This document shows, piece after piece, positions 44,576 through 52,546 of a DNA stretch of 64,000 nucleotides. Origin of the DNA: Streptomyces flavidovirens DSM 40150 (lineage in GTDB: Bacteria > Actinomycetota > Actinomycetes > Streptomycetales > Streptomycetaceae); contig NZ_AUBE01000004.1 of the NCBI RefSeq assembly GCF_000429085.1, positions 369,884-433,883 of the forward strand, in the 5' to 3' direction. Made by a program: the position numbers and the translations under genes. The notes beneath the pieces were generated by a model. That model ran no database searches and was not told the origin of the DNA. It was given only the letters and a program-made list of their open reading frames with translations. The stretch's first letter is position 1; each line of letters starts with the position of its first letter.

Positions 44576-45433
44576 ATGTGGAACGGTGACGCACTCGATC
44601 TGGACGCCTACCTGGCACACCTGGGGTACGAGGGAGACCGCTCCCCCACCCTGGAGACGCTGCGCGAGCTGCACCGCGCGCATGTGCTGAGCGTGCGCTG
44701 GGAGAACCTGGACGCGGTCCTGCGCGGAGACGTCCCGCTCGGCCTCGCCACGCTCCAGAGCAAGATGATCGGCAACGCGCGCGGCGGCTACTGCTTCGAG
44801 CACGTCTCCCTGTACGCCGCTGCCCTGGAGCGGCTCGGGTTCACGTTCTTCGCGGTGCTGGGCCGGATCCGGATGGGCTCCCCGAAGCTGCTGCCCACCA
44901 CGCACGCCATGCTGATCGTGGACATCGACGGGCGGCGGTGGCTGAGCGACACCGGCTTCGGGGCGAGCCCGCTGGAGCCGATCGAGATGAGGGCGGACGG
45001 GACCGGGACGGCGACGGCGGACGGCGTGTGGGCGTACCGGCTGCGGCGCGGGGAGGTCACGCCGGGTGCGGAGGGGTGGACGCTCTACCAGCCGGCGCGC
45101 GAGGGGGAGAGCGACGACACCGGTGACGGGTGGATGGCGCGGCACACCTTCACGCTCGACCCGCAGTACCCGGTCGACTTCCGGATGGCGAACCACTTCA
45201 TCGCCACCAGCTCACACTCGCCCTTCAGCTACCGCCCCTTCATCCAGCGGGTGCACCCGGACCGCCTCCACCTCCTGGACAACCGCACGCTGACCACGGT
45301 CCGGCCGGGCGCGGACGGGGGGCCGGAGGTGCGGGTGCTGGAGGCGGAGGAGGTGCCGAAGGTCCTGTCGGACGTGTTCGGGATCGACCTGACCCCGAAG
45401 GACGCGGCCCTCCTCCTGACCAAGCTGGCCTGA
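44576..45433 (+). CDS. Arylamine N-acetyltransferase
   Basis: The 285-residue NAT transfers acetyl from acetyl-CoA to arylamines or hydrazines, and in some Streptomyces gene clusters related enzymes form amides of polyketides. The cysteine-protease-like triad is evident: Cys73 in RGGYCFE, His110 in TTHAML and Asp125 in LSDTGFG. The family usually has DVGFG there, so Thr replaces Val next to the catalytic Asp. Length and the NHFIATSSHSPF segment fit NATs. The ATG at 44576 lies downstream of a GGGG-containing site; an in-frame GTG at 44516 would extend it with unconserved residues. No biosynthetic cluster surrounds it. Confidence 0.9.
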   Translation: MWNGDALDLDAYLAHLGYEGDRSPTLETLRELHRAHVLSVRWENLDAVLRGDVPLGLATLQSKMIGNARGGYCFEHVSLYAAALERLGFTFFAVLGRIRMGSPKLLPTTHAMLIVDIDGRRWLSDTGFGASPLEPIEMRADGTGTATADGVWAYRLRRGEVTPGAEGWTLYQPAREGESDDTGDGWMARHTFTLDPQYPVDFRMANHFIATSSHSPFSYRPFIQRVHPDRLHLLDNRTLTTVRPGADGGPEVRVLEAEEVPKVLSDVFGIDLTPKDAALLLTKLA

Positions 45434-45490
45434 CCCCCGAGGGCTCCGCCCCGCCCCGGCCGTCCGGTCGCGGGTCGCACAGCGTGGACA

Positions 45491-45496
45491 TAACCT
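45491..45496 (+). promoter_or_regulatory. -10 element of predicted leaderless promoter (TPM gene)
   Basis: TAACCT lies 7 nt before the GTG at 45504, with no Shine-Dalgarno between. Confidence 0.5.
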
Positions 45497-45503
45497 CGCA
45501 AAC

Positions 45504-47597
45504 GTGACGCGATCCGCTGCCGCCCGGCTACTCCTCAGCACACTGCTGGCCGCGTGGTGCCTCGCCCTGCCCGCCGACCGGGGCGCCCGCGCCGACGACC
45601 CCATCAGCCTCTCCCGCGACGGCCAGATCACCGACAGAGTGGGCGCGCTCGGCGACCGTACGAACGACGTCGAAGCCGCGCTGGACCGGCTCTACGACAC
45701 CCGCCGCGTCCAGCTCTTCGTCGCGTACGTCCGTGACTTCTCCGGGAGATCCGCGCAGAGCTGGGCCGACGACACCGCCGAGCTCAGCGGGCTCGGCCGC
45801 GACGACGTGCTGCTCGCCGTCGCCACCCACGACCGGCAGTACGCCTACTCCGCCGACCAGGACTCGCGCCTCAGCGACGCGGAACTCGACGACGTCGCCA
45901 GGACCGCGATCGAGCCGGCCCTGCGGCAGAACGACTGGGCGGGCGCGGCGATCGGCGCCGCGAACGGCTACGCCGCCGTGCTCGCCGGAAGGTCCGTCCC
46001 GGTGCCCGACATCACGCCGGGCGTCGCGGACCCCGGCGGCGGCCCGGACGACGGCGCGAGCGGCGCCGGCGACCTGGTGCTCCCCGTGGTCGTGGTCGGC
46101 GCGGCCGGTGCGCTGGCGGCGTACTCGTACACCCGGCGCAGACGGCGGTCAGTCACCCGCACCACCCCTGGACAGCACGCCCGGGCGGCCCAGGAGCCGC
46201 AGATTCCGCTGCCGGAACTCGACGCGCGGGCCACCCGCGAACTCGTCGAGGCGGACGACGCGATCCGCACCAGCGAGGAGGAACTGGGCTTCGCCTCCGC
46301 CGAGTTCGGCGAGGAGGCGGCCCGCCCCTTCGGCGAGGCGCTCGCGTACGCCAAGAAGGAACTGGCCGTCGCCTTCCGGCTGCGCCAGCAGCTCGACGAC
46401 GCCTACCCGGAGGACGACGCCACCCGGCGCCGCATGCTCGACGAGATCATCGACCGCTGCACCGGGGCCGGCCGCCGGCTCGACGCCGAGTCGGAGTCCT
46501 TCGACCAGTTGCGGGCCCTGGAGCAGAACGCCCCGCAGGCGCTCGCCACCGCCGAAGCGGCCTTTCGCGATCTCGCCGGGCGCGCGGGCACGGCCGAGGC
46601 GATGCTGACGGCCATGCGACGGCGGTACGCGGACTCGGCTGCGGCGCCCGTCGGCGGCCACGCCGAGCAGGCCAAGGACCGGCTCGCCTTCGCGACCACC
46701 AGCCTCACCGAGGCCCGGCAGGCCGTGGACGCGGGCGACACGGGCAGGGCGGCGGTGTTCGTACGGGCGGCCGAGGGCGCCGTCGGCCAGGCGGCCACGC
46801 TCATCGACGCCATCGACCGCCGCGCACGCGAACTGGCCGAAGCGGCGGGCAAGCTCCCCGGCGCGCTGACGGAGACGCAGACCGATCTGGCCGACGCGCG
46901 CGGCCTCCTGGAGGGCGGGGGCGCGACGGCTGACCTGTCGGGACGTATCGCCCGCGCCGAAGCCGTCGTGGCCGGCGTACAGGGCGAGAAGGAGTCGGGG
47001 CGCTACGACCCGATCGACGCCCTGCGCCGCGTCGAGGAGGCCGACGCGGCACTGGAGGAGGCGCTGGCGGGGGCGCGCGAGCGGGAGACGGCGGGGCGCC
47101 GGGCGCGCATGCTGCTCGACCAGGCCACGCTCACCGCCCGCTCCGCGACCGACGCGGCCGCCGACTACATCACGACGCACCGGGGCGCGGTCGGCAGCCG
47201 GGCCCGCACCCGCCTCGCGGAGGCCCAGCGCCACCTCGAACGGTCGGCCGCCGCCGCTGCCTCCGACGACGCGCGGAGCGCGCTCGCCGAGGCCCAGCGG
47301 GCGGACGCCATGGCCCGGCAGGCGCAGAGCCTGGCCGAAGACGACGTACGCGGGTACGGCGACCAGTTCGGCGGAGGCTTCGGAGGCGGCAGCGGCGGCT
47401 TCGCAGGCGCAGGAGGCGCAGGAGGTCTGAACGGCGCGGTGCTCGGCGGCATCCTCCTCGGCGGCCTCCTCGGCGGCGGCCGGGGCGGTGGCCCCAGCGG
47501 CGGTGGCTTCGCCGGCGGAGGGGGCTTCGGCCGGAGTCCCGGCAGCTTCGGCGGCGGCGGCACGCGGGGGCGCAGAGGTGGCGGCGGCCGGTTCTGA
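45504..47597 (+). CDS. TPM-domain membrane protein with coiled-coil and Gly-rich tail
   Basis: The 697-residue protein starts with a signal peptide (LLLSTLLAAWCLALPADRGARA). A TPM domain follows at about 40-165 (VQLFVAYVRDFSG, DVLLAVATHDRQYAYS), a fold found in extracytoplasmic phosphatase-like and photosystem-repair proteins. One membrane helix lies at about 190-207 (DLVLPVVVVGAAGALAAYSY), followed by an Arg-rich stop-transfer. The long cytoplasmic part (230-610) is Ala/Glu/Arg-rich with heptads, so a coiled coil. Residues from about 618 are Gly/Phe-rich and low-complexity. A pspA-like gene follows 63 bases on, suggesting joint work in membrane stress. The GTG start is set by the leaderless -10 box. 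Confidence 0.8.
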   Translation: MTRSAAARLLLSTLLAAWCLALPADRGARADDPISLSRDGQITDRVGALGDRTNDVEAALDRLYDTRRVQLFVAYVRDFSGRSAQSWADDTAELSGLGRDDVLLAVATHDRQYAYSADQDSRLSDAELDDVARTAIEPALRQNDWAGAAIGAANGYAAVLAGRSVPVPDITPGVADPGGGPDDGASGAGDLVLPVVVVGAAGALAAYSYTRRRRRSVTRTTPGQHARAAQEPQIPLPELDARATRELVEADDAIRTSEEELGFASAEFGEEAARPFGEALAYAKKELAVAFRLRQQLDDAYPEDDATRRRMLDEIIDRCTGAGRRLDAESESFDQLRALEQNAPQALATAEAAFRDLAGRAGTAEAMLTAMRRRYADSAAAPVGGHAEQAKDRLAFATTSLTEARQAVDAGDTGRAAVFVRAAEGAVGQAATLIDAIDRRARELAEAAGKLPGALTETQTDLADARGLLEGGGATADLSGRIARAEAVVAGVQGEKESGRYDPIDALRRVEEADAALEEALAGARERETAGRRARMLLDQATLTARSATDAAADYITTHRGAVGSRARTRLAEAQRHLERSAAAAASDDARSALAEAQRADAMARQAQSLAEDDVRGYGDQFGGGFGGGSGGFAGAGGAGGLNGAVLGGILLGGLLGGGRGGGPSGGGFAGGGGFGRSPGSFGGGGTRGRRGGGGRF

Positions 47598-47660
47598 CCG
47601 CACGCACCGACAGGCCCGGACACCCAACGACAGATATTTAGGGACGTCAAGGAGACGCGC

Positions 47661-48371
47661 ATGACGAAGCAGACCGTCCTCGGCCGCGTGACCCAGCTCG
47701 CGCGGGCCAACATCAACGCGCTCCTCGACCAGGCCGAGGATCCGCAGAAGATGCTGGACCAGCTGATCCGCGACTACACCCACAACATCACGGAAGCCGA
47801 GGAGGCCGTCGCCACCACCATCGGCAACCTGCGGCTCCTGGAGCTCGACCACAAGGAGGACGTGGACGCGGCCAGGGAGTGGGGCGTCAAGGCGCTCGCC
47901 GCCAGCAGGAAGGCCGACGAGCTGCGCGCCGCCGGGCCGGCGGCGGAGGCGGACCGGTTCGACAACCTGGCGAAAGTCGCGCTCCAGCGCCAGCTCCGGT
48001 CCGAGAAGGAGGCGAAGGCCGCAGAGCCGGTCATCGCGACGCAGACGGAGGTCGTCGACAAGCTCAAAGCCGGCCTGGTCCAGATGAAGACCAAGCTCAC
48101 CGAACTGACCTCCAGGCGCGACGAACTCGTCGCCCGCGCCAAGTCCGCTCAGGCACAGAACCAGATGCTGGACGCCGTCAAGAACATCGACGTCCTGGAC
48201 CCGACGAGCGAGCTGAGCCGCTTCGAGGACAAGGTTCGCCGCGAGGAGGCAAGGGCCATGGGCAAGCAGGAGCTGGCCGCCTCGTCCCTGGACACCCAGT
48301 TCGAGCAGTTGGACAACCTGGGCGACGACGCGGAGATCGAGGCCAGGCTGGCCGCCATGAAAACCCGGTGA
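47661..48371 (+). CDS. PspA/IM30 family protein
   Basis: The 236-residue, almost wholly helical protein belongs to the PspA/IM30/Vipp1 family of ESCRT-III-like membrane-remodelling proteins that stabilise stressed membranes. Recognisable segments are INALLDQAEDPQKMLDQLIR at the start, TSRRDELVARAKSAQAQNQM and VLDPTSELSRFEDKVRREEA. The C-terminal AEIEARLAAMKTR is typical of the actinobacterial branch. A strong Shine-Dalgarno (AAGGAGACGCGC) precedes the ATG. It follows the TPM-domain gene, a pairing that hints at a shared membrane-integrity function, and converges with the SpoIIE gene with only 22 bases between. Confidence 0.88.
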   Translation: MTKQTVLGRVTQLARANINALLDQAEDPQKMLDQLIRDYTHNITEAEEAVATTIGNLRLLELDHKEDVDAAREWGVKALAASRKADELRAAGPAAEADRFDNLAKVALQRQLRSEKEAKAAEPVIATQTEVVDKLKAGLVQMKTKLTELTSRRDELVARAKSAQAQNQMLDAVKNIDVLDPTSELSRFEDKVRREEARAMGKQELAASSLDTQFEQLDNLGDDAEIEARLAAMKTR

Positions 48372-48393
48372 CCGGTGTACCGGCGTACCGCTG

Positions 48394-50967
48394 TCAGAAG
48401 AGGCTCAGCAACTGGTCGAAACTGAGCTCGCCCTTCTCCGACTTGTCCGCCTCCCCCGTCGGCAGCGCGAGTTCGAACCAGACCGTCTTGCCGCGCGGTG
48501 TACGCCGCGATCCCCACGCGGCGCTGAGCAGCCCCACCAGTTGGAGCCCGCGCCCGCCCTCGTCGGTGTCGCGGGCCCGGCGCCGCCGCGGCTGGACGAG
48601 CCCCGCGTCCCACACCTCGCACACGAGCGTACGGTCGAGGAGCAGCCGGAGCCTGATCTCACCCTCGCCGTACCGCAGCGCGTTCGTCACGAGCTCGCTC
48701 ACCAGCAACTCCGTGGTGTCCACCAGGTCTTCGAGGCCCCAGGTGACGAGCTGCCCCCGCGCCAGTTCCCGCGCCCGGCCCACCGAGCGGGGCTCCCGCG
48801 GCAGGCGCCAGTCGCCGACCGACTCGGCGGGCATCCCCTGGACGCGGGCCATGAGCAGGGCGATGTCGTCCTCACCGTGCCGGGTGTCGAGGGTGTTCAG
48901 TACGTGGTCGCAGACGTCTTCCAGGGGATGCGCCGGACCGGCGAGCGCCGCACGGAACGCCAGCAGGCCTTCCTCCAGCGGATGGTCCCGTGACTCGACG
49001 AGCCCGTCGGTGTAGAGCGCGAGCAGCGCGCCCTCCGGCACCTCGACCTCGACCTCCTCGAACGGCTCCCCGCCGACACCGAGCGGCATCCCCGGCGGTA
49101 CGTCGAGCAGCAGCGCCTCCTCGCCCGGTTCGACGAGGACGGGCGGCAGGTGGCCGGCGTTGGCGAACGTACAGCGGCGGGTGACCGGGTCGTAGACGGC
49201 GTACACGCAGGTCGCGAGGTAGACCTCCGACAGGTCGGCTTCCCGCGCCTTGTGGACGGCGCGCGACGCGTGCTGCGCGCCGCTGGGTGAGCCGAGGCCG
49301 CGCGCGATCTCGTCCAGCGCGGACAGGACTTCGGCCGGCTCCAGGTCGAGCAGGGCCAAGGTCCGTACCGCCGTGCGCAGTTCACCCATGGCCACGGCGG
49401 CGCGCAGGCCGCGTCCCATGACGTCGCCGACGACCAGGGCCGTGCGGTGGCCGGGCAGTTCGATGACGTCGAACCAGTCGCCGCCCACCTCGGTCGCCGT
49501 GTTGCCGGGCAGGTAGCGGCAGGCGATGTCCAGTCCGGCGGCCTCGGGGTCGCCGGGTGGCAGCAGGCTGCGCTGGAGGATCAGGGCGCGCTCGTGCTCG
49601 CGCCGGTAGAGGCGGGCGTTGTCGATGCAGACGGCGGCGCGGGCGGCGAGTTCGGTGGCGAGCGCCAGGTCGCGTTCCCCGAAGGGCTCGCTGCCCTTCG
49701 TACGGGAGAACTGGGCGAGGCCGACGACGGTGTCGTGGGCGACCATCGGCACGGCGAGCGTGGTGTGGACGAGGCTGCCGTCCGCACCGGGTACGGCCTG
49801 GACGCGGGCGGTGCGCAGGGCGCTCGCGCAGGGTGAGCTGAACGGATAGCGGTGTACGGCGCCCACCTCGGTCGGTCCCGGATCGTCGCCGTCGGCGACG
49901 CATGCCGGAGCGGACAGCGGGCCCTCGGAGACGGCGCTGGCGAAGGCGACGCGGCGCAGCTCGGCGCTGCCGTCGGCCCGGCCCGGCGGGGCTTCGTCGC
50001 CGGCCAGGAGGCCTTGGTAGAGGTCGACGGATGCGAGGTCGCAGAAGCCCGGGACGGCTACGTCGAGGAGTTCGCGGGCGGTGGTCTCCAGGTCGAGGGA
50101 GTTGCCGATGCGGGCGCCGGCCTCGTTGAGCAGGGCGAGGTTGCGGCGGGCGTCGGCGGCCTCGCGGGCGGCGACATGGCGGCGCGTCACGTCGGTGGCG
50201 AGCCCGGCGACGCCGATGGCGCGGCCGGATCCGCTGTGCACCCGGTAGAGGTTGACCGACCAGTGCCTGCGCTCCGTCTCGCCGGGGGCGGTGCCGACGA
50301 TCTGCATGTCGGTGACGGCCTCACCGCTCTCCAGGACCCGCTCCAGGGCGGCGGTCATGCGGTCGGCCTCGTTGCGGGTGAGGTAGTCGTGGACGGTGCG
50401 GCCGCGGTGGTCTTCCACGGCGCCGCCGAAGACGGTGGCGAAGCGCTTGTTGGCGCGCTGCACGGTGAAGTCCGTACCGAACAGCAGAAAACCGAAAGGA
50501 GATTGGCCGAAAATGGCCTGCGAAGCGGCGAGATCGGTCTCGATCCGGCGTACCGCGCTGACGTCGACGACCAGGCAGAGCGCGGCCTGTTCGCCGTCGG
50601 GTGTGACGCTGGGCATCACGTAGATCTCCGCGATGCCGTGCGCACGCGCCCCGTGGCGCGCTGCGCCGCCTTCACGGCCGGGCATCCGGAAGGGGACGAG
50701 CCCGGTCCACTCCTTGCCGTCGAGGATCTCGGAGAGCCGGTGATGTCCGCGCACCCGCAGCTCGGGGGGCATGAACGCCTCGATCGGATCCTTCCCGACC
50801 ACGTCGGACGCGGGCAGGCCGAACAGCTCCTCGGCCCGCCTGCTCCACTGCTCGACCAGCCCGCCCGGGCCGATCGAGAAGGACGCGACTCTTATGTAGT
50901 CGTAGATCGAGCCGGGCGGGCTGCTTTGCCACATCACTTCGCCCGCTGCCGCTGATATCTCGTTCAC
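48394..50967 (-). CDS. PAS-PAS-GAF-SpoIIE phosphatase with C-terminal RsbW-like kinase
   Basis: The 857-residue signalling protein has, in order: PAS near 20-130 (VEQWSRRAEELFGLPASDVVG), PAS near 145-270 (FGQSPFGFLLFGTDFTVQRAN), GAF near 285-450, a PP2C/SpoIIE phosphatase near 465-690 (VGGDWFDVIELPGHRTALVV, GDVMGRGL, ALYTDGLVESRD, DDIALLMARV) and an HATPase_c_2 kinase near 705-840 (LLVSELVTNALRYGEG, DEGGRGLQLV). In partner-switching systems the phosphatase dephosphorylates an anti-anti-sigma factor and the kinase phosphorylates it, so this protein holds both opposing activities. No membrane helix is seen, so it is cytosolic. The GTG start follows GGAGGGGACGGTCGC. No sigma or anti-anti-sigma gene is nearby. 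Confidence 0.92.
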   Translation of the reverse strand: MNEISAAAGEVMWQSSPPGSIYDYIRVASFSIGPGGLVEQWSRRAEELFGLPASDVVGKDPIEAFMPPELRVRGHHRLSEILDGKEWTGLVPFRMPGREGGAARHGARAHGIAEIYVMPSVTPDGEQAALCLVVDVSAVRRIETDLAASQAIFGQSPFGFLLFGTDFTVQRANKRFATVFGGAVEDHRGRTVHDYLTRNEADRMTAALERVLESGEAVTDMQIVGTAPGETERRHWSVNLYRVHSGSGRAIGVAGLATDVTRRHVAAREAADARRNLALLNEAGARIGNSLDLETTARELLDVAVPGFCDLASVDLYQGLLAGDEAPPGRADGSAELRRVAFASAVSEGPLSAPACVADGDDPGPTEVGAVHRYPFSSPCASALRTARVQAVPGADGSLVHTTLAVPMVAHDTVVGLAQFSRTKGSEPFGERDLALATELAARAAVCIDNARLYRREHERALILQRSLLPPGDPEAAGLDIACRYLPGNTATEVGGDWFDVIELPGHRTALVVGDVMGRGLRAAVAMGELRTAVRTLALLDLEPAEVLSALDEIARGLGSPSGAQHASRAVHKAREADLSEVYLATCVYAVYDPVTRRCTFANAGHLPPVLVEPGEEALLLDVPPGMPLGVGGEPFEEVEVEVPEGALLALYTDGLVESRDHPLEEGLLAFRAALAGPAHPLEDVCDHVLNTLDTRHGEDDIALLMARVQGMPAESVGDWRLPREPRSVGRARELARGQLVTWGLEDLVDTTELLVSELVTNALRYGEGEIRLRLLLDRTLVCEVWDAGLVQPRRRRARDTDEGGRGLQLVGLLSAAWGSRRTPRGKTVWFELALPTGEADKSEKGELSFDQLLSLF

Positions 50968-51123
50968 GCGACCGTCCCCTCCAGCTCAACGCACCGGACC
51001 GGTCCTTCCCGCAGTATTCAGCACTACGGCCACAACCGGCACGGCGTTCACGATCACAGCACGGTCTCGTTCCTTTTCGGCCGGGTCGGAGAGTCGCGTG
51101 GTGATCGTTGTCCCTTCACTCTT

Positions 51124-51552
51124 CTAACCAGGGAGAGCCAGCTCGAACCACACCGTCTTGCCCGTTCTGCCCCGGCGGGTACCCCATCGCTGAGCGGAAC
51201 GGGCCACCAGTTGCAAACCGCGTCCTCCCTCGTCATCGGCGTCGGCGACCCGGGTCAGGGGCGGATCCGGAAGAGGGTCCGAGACTTCGACCACCAGTAC
51301 GGGGCGGGCGCCCGCCGGGTCGCCGTCGGTGTCGGGGCGTACGAGACGGACCCGGATCGGCCCGGAGGCGTACCGCAAGGAATTGGTCACCAGCTCGCTG
51401 ACCAGCAGTACGGTGACATCGCCGATGGTGTCGAGCAGCCCCCAGGCGCCCAGCGCGTCGCGGACGGCGTGGCGGGCGCTGCGGACGGCGTCGGGCTCAG
51501 CAGGGAACGTCCACTCGGCGCAGTCGCCGTCGGTGTAGATCACGCCGCCCAC
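51124..51552 (-). CDS. Stand-alone RsbW-like ATP-binding kinase domain
   Basis: The 142-residue HATPase_c_2 protein has the N-box segment VLLVSELVTNSLRYASG and the G-box DDEGGRGLQLVARSA and ends GKTVWFELALPG. It is closely similar to the C-terminal kinase domain of the SpoIIE protein directly downstream (shared SELVTN.LRY, EGGRGLQLV and GKTVWFELALP), so they are probably duplicates. It lies 156 bases upstream on the same strand. Such small kinases are anti-sigma or regulatory proteins numbering dozens in Streptomyces. The GTG at 51550-51552 is the likely start; the GTG at 51541-51543 is an alternative. The target is unknown. Confidence 0.88.
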   Translation of the reverse strand: MGGVIYTDGDCAEWTFPAEPDAVRSARHAVRDALGAWGLLDTIGDVTVLLVSELVTNSLRYASGPIRVRLVRPDTDGDPAGARPVLVVEVSDPLPDPPLTRVADADDEGGRGLQLVARSAQRWGTRRGRTGKTVWFELALPG

Positions 51553-51720
51553 ATCCCAGATGCCAGACCAGCCGCAGACCCGCGCCCAATTTCGGGGGTT
51601 TAATCACCACATACCCGATATGAGGTCCGGGTTACCGCAGACCTGGAAGCACCGTGGCACGAACGGCGTACGAGTTATCCACGCACGTATCCACGCACGC
51701 CCTGCGTGGGCCGCCGGGTC

Positions 51721-52140
51721 TCAGGCCTGCGCGGCAGGCCCCGGCAGGGCACTCAGGCGGCGTACCGCCTCGGCCACGGCGGGGCGGTCCTCGGGGAGCC
51801 AGTCCACGGTGTCCGCCTCGTGCGGACGAAGCCAGCGCAGCTCGTCATGGTCCTGGAGGGGACGGGGGGTGCCGGACAGCAGCCGGGCGGTCCACACGTG
51901 CAGGACATAACCGGGCTTCAGCGGCCACTCGCCCTCGATGCGTTCCAGCACGTCCGTCTCGACGCCCAGCTCTTCGCGCAGTTCGCGTACGAGCGCCTGC
52001 TCCGGCGTCTCACCGGGTTCCACCTTGCCGCCGGGCAGCTCCCAGCGGCCCGCCAGCTCGGGCGGGGCACTGCGGCGCGCGGCCAGCAGCCGGCCCTCGT
52101 CGAACACGGCCGCACCCACCACCACGACACGATCAGTCAT
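51721..52140 (-). CDS. MutT-like Nudix hydrolase
   Basis: The 139-residue Nudix enzyme has a complete Nudix box ([20 protein letters not shown] then ELGVE, fitting GX5EX7REUXEEXGU). [18 protein letters not shown] and [19 protein letters not shown] are typical of MutT/CTP-pyrophosphohydrolase-like proteins that clean oxidised or non-canonical nucleotides, so 8-oxo-dGTP hydrolysis is likely but not proven. The ATG at 52138-52140 lacks a Shine-Dalgarno and has a TAGGCT -10 box six bases upstream, so the mRNA should be leaderless. The SPOR-like gene ends 28 bases upstream. Confidence 0.92.
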   Translation of the reverse strand: MTDRVVVVGAAVFDEGRLLAARRSAPPELAGRWELPGGKVEPGETPEQALVRELREELGVETDVLERIEGEWPLKPGYVLHVWTARLLSGTPRPLQDHDELRWLRPHEADTVDWLPEDRPAVAEAVRRLSALPGPAAQA

Positions 52141-52146
52141 GACCGG

Positions 52147-52152
52147 AGCCTA
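52147..52152 (-). promoter_or_regulatory. -10 element of predicted leaderless Nudix promoter
   Basis: TAGGCT (complement of 52147-52152) lies 6 nt before the ATG, the same hexamer and spacing as the threonine-synthase-like gene at 57140. Confidence 0.55.
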
Positions 52153-52168
52153 CGACGGCCGGCCGCGC

Positions 52169-52348
52169 CTACTGGACGCTCTGGCCGATCCGCTCGACCC
52201 AGTAGAGCTGCTTGTGGCCTCGGTCGTCGAGGCTGTCGGCGATCTCCTGCGCCTCGGCCCGCGTCGCGTACCGGCCGACGCGGTAGCGGTTGCCGCTCTC
52301 GTCCTGCCGTACGACCAGCCAGGGCAGCACAGCGCCGCTGTCGTTCAT
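52169..52348 (-). CDS. Small SPOR-like protein
   Basis: The 59-residue soluble protein resembles a minimal SPOR domain: LPWLVVRQDESGNRYRVGRY, then TRAEAQEIADSLDDRG and QLYWVERIG. In full-length proteins SPOR domains bind denuded peptidoglycan, but this one has no signal peptide or anchor, so it is probably cytosolic and may do something else. The ATG at 52346-52348 follows a GGGGG site. A longer open frame upstream has no such site and unconserved residues. Similar tiny proteins are common in Streptomyces. It is on the same strand as the Nudix gene. Confidence 0.72.
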   Translation of the reverse strand: MNDSGAVLPWLVVRQDESGNRYRVGRYATRAEAQEIADSLDDRGHKQLYWVERIGQSVQ

Positions 52349-52482
52349 GGTGCGCCCCCGTCCGCCGGTGAACTCGTCTCTAAGGATCTCCAGGAAACCG
52401 CAATCCGCATATGCCCGAGCGTACGCCTGACCTTTACGCAGCGGATACGCTTTTACACAAAGAGGTACGCATTGAGTCATGC

Positions 52483-52517
52483 GGGCAGGGGCGCACGCTG
52501 CGAGTGCGCCCCTGCCC
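52483..52517 (-). terminator. Terminator of the NCS1 permease pseudogene
   Basis: A perfect 14-bp stem (52483-52496 with 52504-52517) with a 7-nt loop begins 30 nt after the permease stop codon. Confidence 0.8.
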
Positions 52518-52546
52518 TTCCCGCCGTGGCCCCCCTCTGGCCCCCC

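Noticed and set aside
44576..45433. NAT as an ansamycin amide synthase
   Set aside because: The fold and triad fit, but no AHBA or type I PKS genes are in the window, so a general arylamine acetyltransferase is the better call.
51675..51699. Tandem TATCCACGCACG with TTATCCAC, resembling DnaA boxes
   Set aside because: There are only two imperfect boxes and no dnaA/dnaN genes or box cluster nearby; an origin is not supported.
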